The notes beneath the pieces were generated by a model, which searched no databases, was not told the origin of the DNA, and saw only the letters and a list, made by a program, of their open reading frames with translations. Shown one piece after another: positions 1-5,167 of a DNA stretch of 5,167 nt (the first letter of the stretch is position 1; each line of letters begins with the position of its first letter). The position numbers were made by a program, and so were the translations under genes. The DNA lies in the NCBI GenBank assembly GCA_025924495.1, contig JAICIG010000511.1:1-5167 (forward strand). The letters run 5' to 3'. The DNA is from Pirellulales bacterium. Lineage in GTDB: Bacteria; Planctomycetota; Planctomycetia; Pirellulales; JAICIG01.

Positions 1-999
1 CACTAAAAAGCCCGTGCCCTCGTTTGCGTTCAACACATCGCCTGCCAGTTGCTCGCGCACGAACTGATCGTAGGGCTTGTCTTCGTTGAAGGCCGACACC
101 ACATAATCGCGGTAACGAAAGGCATTGACGTAGGCCAGGTTTTCATCGAGCCCGTTTGAGTCAGCGTACCGCGCCACGTCGAGCCAATGCCGGGCCCAAC
201 GCTCGCCGTAATGAGGAGAGGCCAGCAATCGATCGACGACCGTCTTAAACGCATCGGGCGACTCGTCGGCCAGAAACGCCGTCACCTCCTCGGGCGTCGG
301 CGGCAGGCCCGTCAGGTCATAGCTTGCCCGGCGGATGAGCGTACGCTTATCCGCTCGCGGCGCCGGCGCCAGCCCTTGAGCTTCGAGCCCGGCCAGGATG
401 AAACGATCGAGGGGCGACGCCGGCCAGGCGACGTTCTTGACGTGCGGCAAAGGCGGTTCGGCCGGCGGTTGAAAAGCCCAGAACGATCGCTGCTCGTCAG
501 TGATCGCCGGTCCGGCGGCAGCGGATGGGGCGGCAGCGGCAGGTTCGGCATTCGGCCAAGGCGCTCCGCGCCGCACCCATTCAGCGAGTACGGCGACCTC
601 GCTCTCAGGCAGCTTGCCTTTGGGCGGCATCTGAAAGACCTGCCCATAGCGAACCGCATCGATCAACAGACTGCTGTCCGGCTTGCCAGGCTCCAGCGCC
701 GGCCCCGAGTCGCCGCCCGCCAAAATCGCAGCTAAAGAATCGAGCCTCAGCCCTCCTTTCTGCTGCTTGGCCCCATGGCATTCATAACAGCGGGCCGCGA
801 GCAGAGGACGCACTTTCTTCTCAAAGAATTCCACAGTCGCCGGATCAGGCGGGGAGGTGGGGATGGTTGTTTCGGCGGCGGATACTGATGAGATGGCTAG
901 GCACGCGAAGAAAATCAGCCAAGCGGCCGTCGCGACTTTGACGTTGCCCAGGTCAATGTCGAGCGTTATCAGCAATTTGGCTGGTCGGCCTCCGGGCAT
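1..999 (-). CDS. PSCyt1 (planctomycete cytochrome C) + DUF1549 protein, N-terminal part; 3' end lies outside the window
   Basis: An open frame of 333 codons runs from ATG at 999 off the left edge without a stop. Residues 22-41 are hydrophobic and end in V-S-A before AE, so this is probably a Sec signal peptide, though with a long n-region. The segment [19 protein letters not shown] carries a haem c site (C71, C74, H75). M124 in [12 protein letters not shown] and the [10 protein letters not shown] segment (140-149) complete a PSCyt1 domain (about 60-150). After an Ala/Pro-rich linker, DUF1549 begins near D198 ([13 protein letters not shown]) and contains [11 protein letters not shown] and [20 protein letters not shown] (264-283). 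Family knowledge: such planctomycete proteins usually run to 800-1100 residues with a C-terminal DUF1553, and a DUF1501 gene often follows. Their role is unknown; an exported redox or polymer-related function is usually assumed. An in-frame TGA at 1011-1009 leaves ATG 999 as the first start. Its Shine-Dalgarno is weak (GAG, 8 bases upstream), and a start further in is possible because D14 and D16 are unusual in a signal n-region. Confidence 0.93.
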   Translation of the reverse strand, partial: MPGGRPAKLLITLDIDLGNVKVATAAWLIFFACLAISSVSAAETTIPTSPPDPATVEFFEKKVRPLLAARCYECHGAKQQKGGLRLDSLAAILAGGDSGPALEPGKPDSSLLIDAVRYGQVFQMPPKGKLPESEVAVLAEWVRRGAPWPNAEPAAAAPSAAAGPAITDEQRSFWAFQPPAEPPLPHVKNVAWPASPLDRFILAGLEAQGLAPAPRADKRTLIRRASYDLTGLPPTPEEVTAFLADESPDAFKTVVDRLLASPHYGERWARHWLDVARYADSNGLDENLAYVNAFRYRDYVVSAFNEDKPYDQFVREQLAGDVLNANEGTGFLV

Positions 1000-1070
1000 G
1001 GCGACTACTCAGAAGATTCGTGCGGCGGGGAACGAACTGCAACGGCGGGAGTCACGTCAATATGCTTCTT

Positions 1071-1099
1071 AATATAAGCGGTTGTTTATCTGGCGTGAA
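1071..1099 (-). promoter_or_regulatory. Candidate sigma70-like promoter of the PSCyt1/DUF1549 gene
   Basis: Read on the minus strand, TTCACG (1099-1094) and TATATT (1076-1071) are separated by exactly 17 bases. They match the -35 consensus at 4 of 6 and the -10 consensus at 5 of 6 positions. Transcription would start near 1064, giving a leader of about 65 bases before ATG 999. The local sequence is AT-rich compared with its surroundings. Planctomycete promoters are poorly defined, so this is only a candidate. Confidence 0.35.
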
Positions 1100-1149
1100 G
1101 TTTTGTTCGATAAGAACGAGCTGTCGTAGGGAAAAATCAAGGGCGATGT

Positions 1150-1174
1150 GTCGAGCTGTCGATCATCGCTCGAC
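1150..1174 (-). repeat. Inverted repeat A: 7-bp stem, 11-base loop
   Basis: GTCGAGC (1150-1156) is the exact reverse complement of GCTCGAC (1168-1174). It shares bases 1172-1174 with the next inverted repeat, so the two stems cannot form together. It lies about 150-175 bases before the PSCyt1/DUF1549 start and about 110 bases after the small gene's stop. No regulatory function can be shown. Confidence 0.5.
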
Positions 1175-1190
1175 GGAGGGAAGCTCCGTC
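1172..1190 (-). terminator. Inverted repeat B: 7-bp stem, 5-base loop; possible weak terminator of the upstream genes
   Basis: GACGGAG (1172-1178) pairs perfectly with CTCCGTC (1184-1190) around the loop GGAAG. It is the most compact hairpin downstream of the small Cys-rich gene and so a candidate transcription end for the minus-strand operon. No T-run follows on either strand, so it is not a classical intrinsic terminator. Confidence 0.3.
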
Positions 1191-1281
1191 ATGGCGAATT
1201 GAGTCGCTCGGGGCGCCTTGGGGGAATAGCTTCGGCGATGGCTCAGCGTCAAGCAACAGGAACACCGCAGAATTCCGCCGG

Positions 1282-1590
1282 TTAAACCTCGCCGCCACAT
1301 CGGCAGTGGAATTCTTTGTCTTCGGTAAAGCTGTGCGGGCCCCAGCCCTCGTTCACAAACGAATCGCAGGTGAAGTGTTCAAACACGGTTTCCAGGTGAT
1401 GGCGCGACCTGCCATGGCAGCACAGCCCCCAGTCTTCATTGAACGGCGCGAAGAATGAGCAACCGCCGCAATGCTGGCCAAGCTCCTGTGCTTGCAGCTT
1501 TAAATGCGGCTCGTCGGGCCATCCAAGCTTGTACAGATCTGCCGAACGATGGTTGGACCAGTTATCTATAATGATGGTGTTTCTGTTCAT
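1282..1590 (-). CDS. Small cysteine-rich protein of unknown function (102 aa)
   Basis: I do not recognise a named family. The protein has seven cysteines at 41, 44, 57, 58, 75, 96 and 98. The central block HCGGCSFFAPFNEDWGLCC (40-58), followed by HHLETVFEHFTCDSFVNEGW (64-83) and a terminal CRCGGEV, gives CxxC-x12-CC-x16-C spacing. That is compatible with an iron-sulfur or zinc site, but this is inference. There is no signal peptide or membrane segment, so it is probably cytoplasmic. It is aromatic-rich (W11, W24, W54, W83 and several Phe) and acidic overall. A TGA lies seven codons upstream of ATG 1590 with no other start codon between. No clear Shine-Dalgarno is visible. It starts 52 bases after the amine oxidase stop on the same strand with no terminator between, so co-transcription is possible. 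Its start region is less GC-rich than the neighbours, a possible sign of separate origin. The dense motif-like Cys/aromatic pattern argues for a real gene. Confidence 0.7.
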   Translation of the reverse strand: MNRNTIIIDNWSNHRSADLYKLGWPDEPHLKLQAQELGQHCGGCSFFAPFNEDWGLCCHGRSRHHLETVFEHFTCDSFVNEGWGPHSFTEDKEFHCRCGGEV

Positions 1591-1642
1591 AGCAACGCGG
1601 CGCCATCAGGCACTCATCCATTTCTACGCCGAATGCGAGCCC

Positions 1643-3691
1643 TCACGCCTCCGGCGGCAGATCCATCGCCGGATTCTGTTCGAAGAAACCATCGGGCTTG
1701 AGCATGAAGCCGAGCGAGGCGACGGGCATGACGGGCCAGTCTTCGGGGCGCGGTGCGTGGGCGTGCCCGAACACGTACCACACCGCCAGCGAGGTCCCCT
1801 CGATGCTGCGATTCGCTTTCGTCCAGCTCGGCAGGCCGTCGCCGGTGGGATGCTGGTTCGGATAATCGCCGGCTGGATAGCGCTCGGCGGCATCGTAGGG
1901 CGTCACCCAAAGTTGATGTGCGATGAAGCCGGCCCGTTTCATAACTGCGGCGTCGGGCTGGATGAGCGCAGGACAATTCTCACCGGCGATCAGCCGATAG
2001 CCAACCGGCTGGGCCAGCCGGTTCTTGCGCTCACGATTCACGATCCGCCAGAAGCGGGCCGAGGCGCTATTCGTCGCCCGCTGCGCCGCTTGCTCGCTGG
2101 CCAGAAGCGTCGATTCGGCCCGGAAGGCGTTGCCGTGCGGGTTTTCTGGCCCGCGGGGCAGCGAGACCATATTGACTTCGTAGACCGAGTTCGCTTCGCC
2201 ATCGATTGCCGTATCGAGCCGCGCGGCAAAAATATGCTGATGAAACGGCGCCTTGAGCTGTGGCGCAATTTCAACGCCGAACTGTGGCGGCTCGCCGGGC
2301 GAGAGGGCCGTCGTGTGCATGATGCCGGTCAGCTTCACCTCGCACTGAATCGAGCCGTCCTGGTAGAAGTGCCAGAAAAAGCCGTACTCGTAATTGCCCA
2401 CGGTGGCGATGAACGAAACGGAAAGCCGTCGCGAGCGGCGCGATTCGCTTTGCCCGGTGCGCCAATCGGTATGTTTCCAAAGCAACCCGGCGTCTTCTTC
2501 GTGCAGGCAAATGGCGTTCTTGATCGTGATCGGCCGACCGCGGCTGTCGGTCAGATCGGCATCGAGATATCGCACGGCGCCCAGGCAGTCGCAGCCCAGC
2601 ACCAGCGAGTTGGCCATCATGCCGATGCCGTACTCGCCGATATCGAAAGCGTTCTTGCGATAGCTGCGCTCGCTCGGGTCGCCATAGGGAACCACCATCT
2701 CGCAGACGCTCGCCCGATAGAGCACCGGCCGCTCGCGCTTACCGTCACGATAACTGACCGTGTGCAGCACCAACCCTTCGCGCGGGTTGAAGCCGATGCG
2801 GAACCGCCACTTCTGCCACTTGACCTCGCGTCCTTCCAGCGTGAAGCTCGGCCCCTCGGGCTGCGAGATCTGCAGCGGCTTGAGGTCGGCGCGAGTTTCG
2901 CGGATATATTCGCGGGCCCAATTGCCGGCCGTCGGCGGCAAGGGGACGACGCCATAGTCTTCCACGCGCACGACTTCCATCTTGGCGAGATCGACGACCG
3001 CCACCACTCCCTCGAGCGGGCGGGCGTAGCCGTTGTCGTGCGGCTCGCTGCGCACCCAGCACAAGGCGCGCGACAAACGCTTGCCTTTGTCCTCAGAGGG
3101 CTCTTGACCATACATGCCGGCCGACCACGGATCGACCATTACCAGATCGACGTCGCGCACGCCGCGCTTTTCCAGTGCCGCGCGGAACTCCGCCGAGCGC
3201 TTGATGGCGGCCTCGCACTCGACGAACTCGTCGAGCATGATCGGCGGCTGCAAACCTGCGGCCAGCGGTTCATAACGAGACATTTTCGCCTTGCCCAACT
3301 CGATCGTCGCTTCAAAGGCTTTTCCTGTCGCGGTATCCATCACTAGCGCCGAAGCGCGGCGCGCCAATGGTTTGCCGGGACGGTAGGCGGCCATCTCGGG
3401 GCGCGACGGCTCCGCGAGCGTGACGGTGACAAACCGCCACGAATCGCCGAGCTGCTTTTCTTGACGAAGCGTCGCCACGGCCGTTTCGATTTCCGCTTGA
3501 GTCAGTGGATCGAGCGGATGCGCTGGCTTGATAGACGCGACCTGTTTTCGGCCGTTCTCCGCCGCTGAGGCGTGAGAAACCGCAAAACGCCCTGCCGCCC
3601 AGACGGCGGCCGTCGCGGTCGAGGCGCCGAGGAACGAGCGGCGCGAAAAGGCGCTGCCCGATGGGCAGGGATCATGCTCGCTTTGCGACAT
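1643..3691 (-). CDS. Copper amine oxidase (primary-amine oxidase, topaquinone type), Tat-exported, 682 aa
   Basis: Oxidises primary amines to aldehydes with release of ammonia and hydrogen peroxide, using copper and a self-made topaquinone. The leader has a twin-arginine motif SRRSFLG (R17, R18), a hydrophobic stretch, and a probable cut after A-S-A (41-43), so it is predicted to be exported by Tat. N2/N3-like domains fill about 55-260, and the catalytic beta-sandwich about 275-675. Y434 in TVGNYEY is the topaquinone precursor. D350 in AFDIGEYG is the catalytic base, 84 residues earlier as in the Arthrobacter globiformis enzyme. Y336 matches that enzyme's Tyr284, and C369 and C395 match its core disulfide. 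Copper ligands are H484 and H486 (HQH) and H645 in HAPRPEDWPVMP; H643 is an extra nearby histidine. The E. coli TynA N-terminal D1 domain is absent. The gate position (348) is Ala. Shine-Dalgarno AGGAG (3705-3701) lies 9 bases before ATG 3691, inside the 16-base gap after the SMP-30 gene, indicating an operon. The exact substrate is unknown. Confidence 0.97.
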   Translation of the reverse strand: MSQSEHDPCPSGSAFSRRSFLGASTATAAVWAAGRFAVSHASAAENGRKQVASIKPAHPLDPLTQAEIETAVATLRQEKQLGDSWRFVTVTLAEPSRPEMAAYRPGKPLARRASALVMDTATGKAFEATIELGKAKMSRYEPLAAGLQPPIMLDEFVECEAAIKRSAEFRAALEKRGVRDVDLVMVDPWSAGMYGQEPSEDKGKRLSRALCWVRSEPHDNGYARPLEGVVAVVDLAKMEVVRVEDYGVVPLPPTAGNWAREYIRETRADLKPLQISQPEGPSFTLEGREVKWQKWRFRIGFNPREGLVLHTVSYRDGKRERPVLYRASVCEMVVPYGDPSERSYRKNAFDIGEYGIGMMANSLVLGCDCLGAVRYLDADLTDSRGRPITIKNAICLHEEDAGLLWKHTDWRTGQSESRRSRRLSVSFIATVGNYEYGFFWHFYQDGSIQCEVKLTGIMHTTALSPGEPPQFGVEIAPQLKAPFHQHIFAARLDTAIDGEANSVYEVNMVSLPRGPENPHGNAFRAESTLLASEQAAQRATNSASARFWRIVNRERKNRLAQPVGYRLIAGENCPALIQPDAAVMKRAGFIAHQLWVTPYDAAERYPAGDYPNQHPTGDGLPSWTKANRSIEGTSLAVWYVFGHAHAPRPEDWPVMPVASLGFMLKPDGFFEQNPAMDLPPEA

Positions 3692-3700
3692 GGTTAGATG

Positions 3701-3705
3701 CTCCT
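3701..3705 (-). promoter_or_regulatory. Ribosome binding site of the amine oxidase
   Basis: AGGAG, read on the minus strand, lies 9 bases before ATG 3691 and directly after the TAG stop of the SMP-30 gene. It fixes the oxidase start and supports translation from a shared transcript. Confidence 0.75.
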
Positions 3706-3707
3706 GA

Positions 3708-4709
3708 CTAATAGCCGCAAGCTTTGCTGTATTGCCAACCCCGAATGCCGAGCGGCAGCTTAAATACGGCCTCTTTCGCCGCCACCGTGACGTACAGATC
3801 GCCGTTAAAGAAGTGGACGTTGGTCGCCTGACTGCCGCCGGCCGGATACGTGGTCAGCAGTTTGCCGCTGGGGACCTCGATCACGTGCACGACTTCCCCG
3901 GTCCACATGCCGAGATACATCCGGCCGAACTCATCGAACACGAAACCATCGGGCACGCCGACCTTCGCCGCGAGTTTTTGGAAATCTTCGGCCGAGAGTT
4001 CGGCAGGCGAACCAGCCGGCTTGAACGAAATCAGTTCCCGCTGGTTCTGGCCGCGGCCATCGACCAGATCGAGAATCATCAATCGCAGTCCTTCGGAATC
4101 GGCTGTTACCAGGTGCTTGCCATCGGGCGTAACGCCGATACCGTTCGAGCCGATCGGCGACGGGTTGAGCCGGTCGATTGAACCGCCGGCCTTGTTAATC
4201 CGATAGACGTTCTTCTGCCCTGGATTGGCGAAGTAGATATTGCCTTGCCGATCGAGGGCCACATCGTTGAGCCCATTGAGCCGCACGCCATCGACTTCGC
4301 GAGCCAGCACTTCGACCTTCTGTCCGTCCTTGCTGATTCGCACGATCTGCGACGTGCCCGTTTCGGCGCCGATGATGTTGCCATCGTCATCAATCTTTAG
4401 CCCATTGCAACTCGGCAGCCGATCGCCATCAGCAGGCAGCTTCTTTCGCAGGGCGACCAGAACGCTCGCTGCGCCATCCGGCGTGATCTTGCCGATGGTG
4501 CCCCACTCGCGATAGTTGACCACATACAGGTTCCCCTCGCGATCGATCGCCGGCCCTTCAGCGAAGGCAAAGCCCGTGCAGTACATCGTGGGCTTGATCT
4601 TCGACGGGTCAGGCAACGGCGTTGGCGCCGGTTCTTTGGCAATGGCGGCATTGCCCGCAGCATGGAAGAGCGAAAGCAAGACTACGGCGGCGGCAAGGAA
4701 GCGAATCAT
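3708..4709 (-). CDS. Exported SMP-30/gluconolactonase/LRE-like beta-propeller protein, 333 aa
   Basis: The family (regucalcin, gluconolactonase, Drp35) comprises six-bladed beta-propellers that usually hydrolyse lactones or related esters with one divalent metal. Repeated blade signatures are visible: EGPAIDREGNLYV (51-63), NGLKIDDDGNII (102-113), NGLNDVALDRQGNIYFANP (145-163), SNGIGVTPDGKHL (188-200) and PDGFVFDEFGRMYLG (253-267). By family pattern the metal ligands should be E51, N148 or N189, and D254. Residues 1-24 form a Sec signal peptide (hydrophobic LAAAVVLLSLF, cleavage after A-I-A24), so it acts in the periplasm. I chose ATG 4709 because GGAG (4721-4718) sits 8 bases upstream; an in-frame TTG at 4727 would only add six residues and has no such site. 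Length is normal plus the leader. It is the first gene of an operon with the copper amine oxidase, which suggests linked substrates. The true substrate is unknown, and lactonase activity is only a family inference. Confidence 0.92.
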   Translation of the reverse strand: MIRFLAAAVVLLSLFHAAGNAAIAKEPAPTPLPDPSKIKPTMYCTGFAFAEGPAIDREGNLYVVNYREWGTIGKITPDGAASVLVALRKKLPADGDRLPSCNGLKIDDDGNIIGAETGTSQIVRISKDGQKVEVLAREVDGVRLNGLNDVALDRQGNIYFANPGQKNVYRINKAGGSIDRLNPSPIGSNGIGVTPDGKHLVTADSEGLRLMILDLVDGRGQNQRELISFKPAGSPAELSAEDFQKLAAKVGVPDGFVFDEFGRMYLGMWTGEVVHVIEVPSGKLLTTYPAGGSQATNVHFFNGDLYVTVAAKEAVFKLPLGIRGWQYSKACGY

Positions 4710-4717
4710 GGCAGCAT

Positions 4718-4721
4718 CTCC
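4718..4721 (-). promoter_or_regulatory. Ribosome binding site deciding the SMP-30-like start
   Basis: GGAG on the minus strand is 8 bases before ATG 4709. It supports this ATG over the in-frame TTG at 4727, which lies upstream of the site. Confidence 0.65.
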
Positions 4722-4741
4722 AGGCAAGGATCCCGGCGGAT

Positions 4742-4770
4742 AGTATAGCCGGCAGCGGGGCGGTTGCTAA
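4742..4770 (-). promoter_or_regulatory. Candidate sigma70-like promoter of the SMP-30/amine oxidase operon
   Basis: On the minus strand TTAGCA (4770-4765) and TATACT (4747-4742) are 17 bases apart, matching the -35 at 4 of 6 and the -10 at 5 of 6 positions. The start would fall near 4735, leaving a leader of about 26 bases that contains the GGAG ribosome binding site. The position is what one expects for the first gene of the operon. Confidence 0.5.
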
Positions 4771-4836
4771 AAGGAAAGCACGGCGGCGGCGTTCTATTAA
4801 GATGTCGCCTGCTCGTCGGGAACGAACCTGGCAATG

Positions 4837-4866
4837 TTTGCCTCCGGCATCAGCCGGGGGCGCAAA
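4837..4866. repeat. Long hairpin with ATCA loop
   Basis: TTTGC (4837-4841) pairs with GCAAA (4862-4866). Inside it, CTCCGGC (4842-4848) pairs with GCCGGGG (4853-4859) around the loop ATCA. There is one T-G wobble and a two-base bulge (4860-4861), giving twelve pairs in all. It is preceded by GGCAATG. Confidence 0.6.
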
Positions 4867-4945
4867 ACCTATATTTCTGTCGTCAGCCGATTTGTTCCGG
4901 CGCCTGGTCGCGCCTAGTGCATGATACTGTTTCTGTCTGGCATTG

Positions 4946-4962
4946 TTTGCGGTAGCCGCAAA
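4946..4962. repeat. 7-bp perfect hairpin with TAG loop
   Basis: TTTGCGG (4946-4952) pairs with CCGCAAA (4956-4962). The TTTGC and GCAAA arms and the preceding GGCATTG match the hairpin at 4837-4866, so the two look like diverged copies of one unit. Confidence 0.6.
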
Positions 4963-5035
4963 GGAGCAGGTACATTCCATGTGCCGTCCGCTGGAACTTG
5001 CGTTGGCCATGGACCAAAAAGCGCCGGTCAACCTC

Positions 5036-5053
5036 AGCCGGCTTTAGCCGGCT
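5036..5053. repeat. Tandem self-complementary AGCCGGCT pair
   Basis: The 8-base palindrome AGCCGGCT occurs twice (5036-5043, 5046-5053) separated by TT. It can fold as AGCCGGC-TTTA-GCCGGCT with a 7-bp GC-rich stem. On the plus strand it is followed by TCTTCGTTT, so a weak plus-strand terminator for a gene end is conceivable, but no plus-strand gene precedes it here. Confidence 0.6.
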
Positions 5054-5084
5054 TCTTCGTTTGAGCATTGTCGGAGCTTCCAAG

Positions 5085-5100
5085 GCCGGCTGAAACCGGT
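5085..5100. repeat. Imperfect GCCGGC-TGAA-ACCGGT hairpin
   Basis: GCCGGC (5085-5090) and ACCGGT (5095-5100) flank TGAA, with four Watson-Crick pairs, one G-T and one mismatch. It resembles the reverse complement of the 5036-5053 hairpin (TAAA loop), so it is probably a decayed relative. Confidence 0.45.
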
Positions 5101-5131
5101 AGCACGACATTTCGTTGTCGGCATTGCTACC
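5098..5131. repeat. Nested inverted repeat GGTAGC...GCTACC
   Basis: GGTAGC (5098-5103) is the reverse complement of GCTACC (5126-5131). Enclosed is a second inverted repeat, CGACA (5105-5109) with TGTCG (5116-5120). The outer stem overlaps the neighbouring hairpins at 5085-5100 and 5130-5149, so they are alternative folds. Confidence 0.5.
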
Positions 5132-5149
5132 ACTAGCTGAAGCTAGTGG
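5130..5149. repeat. 8-bp perfect hairpin with TGAA loop
   Basis: CCACTAGC (5130-5137) pairs perfectly with GCTAGTGG (5142-5149) around TGAA. Outside it, TTG (5124-5126) can pair with CAA (5150-5152) across a three-base bulge. GGCATTG precedes it, as for the 4946 hairpin. Confidence 0.65.
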
Positions 5150-5167
5150 CAAACAAAGATGCATATC

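Larger units (their letters stand above)
1000..1281. other. Intergenic region between the small Cys-rich gene and the PSCyt1/DUF1549 gene
   Basis: I find no convincing gene here. The region is more AT-rich than the flanking genes around 1060-1140. It holds a candidate promoter (1071-1099), a 10-base direct repeat CGAGCTGTCG (1117-1126 and 1152-1161), and two overlapping inverted repeats (1150-1174 and 1172-1190). In 1191-1281 I see nothing recognisable. A 60-codon plus-strand frame at 1020-1202 lacks any family resemblance. Confidence 0.6.
4771..5167. other. Gene-free right edge carrying a cluster of short palindromes
   Basis: About 400 bases without a credible gene. Open frames on both strands (for example 4883-5164 and 4609-5031 minus, 4622-4924 plus) run across the hairpins, change with strand, and show no domain pattern. 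The region instead contains six or more compact inverted repeats, listed separately. Several are preceded by GGCAWTG (4830-4836, 4939-4945, 5120-5126; AGCATTG at 5064-5070). It lies upstream of the operon promoter, and any gene to its right is outside the window. Confidence 0.6.

Noticed and set aside
30..659. Minus-strand open frames at 30-254 and 312-659
   Set aside because: They are out of frame with the real gene, which carries [13 protein letters not shown] and YGERW in one continuous frame from 999.
187..941. Plus-strand open frames at 187-735 and 525-941
   Set aside because: Antisense to the PSCyt1/DUF1549 gene. The translations are low-complexity, rich in Arg, Pro and Ala, with no recognisable domain.
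1172..1190. Firm intrinsic terminator
   Set aside because: The stem is good but no T-run follows it on either strand, so it is kept only as a weak candidate.
1020..1202. 60-codon plus-strand frame in the intergenic region
   Set aside because: No ribosome binding site or recognisable motif. It overlaps the candidate promoter and hairpins.
1439..3346. 635-codon plus-strand open frame
   Set aside because: It lies antisense to the complete copper amine oxidase, whose catalytic motifs are all present. The frame is Arg/His/Ala-rich without family motifs, as expected for the antisense of a GC-rich gene.
3732..4206. Plus-strand open frames antisense to the SMP-30-like gene
   Set aside because: The minus-strand frame has a signal peptide, ribosome binding site and repeated propeller motifs; the antisense frames have none of these.
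4609..5031. 140-codon minus-strand frame overlapping the start of the SMP-30-like gene
   Set aside because: It reads through the operon promoter and the signal peptide region of the real gene in another frame, with no domain features.
4830..5152. CRISPR array
   Set aside because: The hairpins are unevenly spaced (109 and 181 bases between the shared leads), the stems differ in sequence, and there are no uniform spacers or cas genes.
4883..5164. 93-codon minus-strand frame at the right edge
   Set aside because: It runs across several palindromes, has no motif pattern and no clear ribosome binding site. It is best explained as a chance reading of repeat DNA.

Overview
The window looks like a piece of a Planctomycetes chromosome, most likely a Pirellula-type lineage. 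The base composition is GC-rich. The left end carries the N-terminal third of a PSCyt1 (planctomycete cytochrome C) plus DUF1549 protein, an architecture that is greatly expanded in that phylum. The exported SMP-30-like protein and the short palindromic intergenic repeats also fit. This assignment is an inference from protein families, not from a marker gene.

All four supported genes lie on the minus strand, so the window reads from right to left. At the right edge (about 4771-5167) is a gene-free stretch with a cluster of short perfect or near-perfect hairpins. These look like remnants of an interspersed palindromic repeat. Next comes a sigma70-like promoter (4742-4770). It is followed by an exported SMP-30/gluconolactonase-like beta-propeller protein (4709-3708) and, 16 bases further on, a Tat-exported copper amine oxidase (3691-1643). 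The spacing and a Shine-Dalgarno site in the gap indicate that these two form an operon. A small protein with seven cysteines (1590-1282) starts 52 bases after the oxidase and may be co-transcribed. After a 282-base intergenic region with its own candidate promoter and two mutually exclusive hairpins, the PSCyt1/DUF1549 protein starts at 999 and runs off the left edge.

The amine oxidase is complete and should be active: the topaquinone precursor tyrosine, catalytic aspartate, copper-binding histidines and core cysteine pair are all present with normal spacing. It should turn a primary amine into an aldehyde, ammonia and hydrogen peroxide outside the cytoplasm. The SMP-30 partner has its own Sec signal peptide, so both products should act in the same compartment; its substrate cannot be read from the sequence. 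The DUF1549 gene looks like a separate transcription unit. I see no phage, IS transposase, CRISPR, tRNA or rRNA. The least explained items are the small cysteine-rich protein and the hairpin cluster at the right edge.
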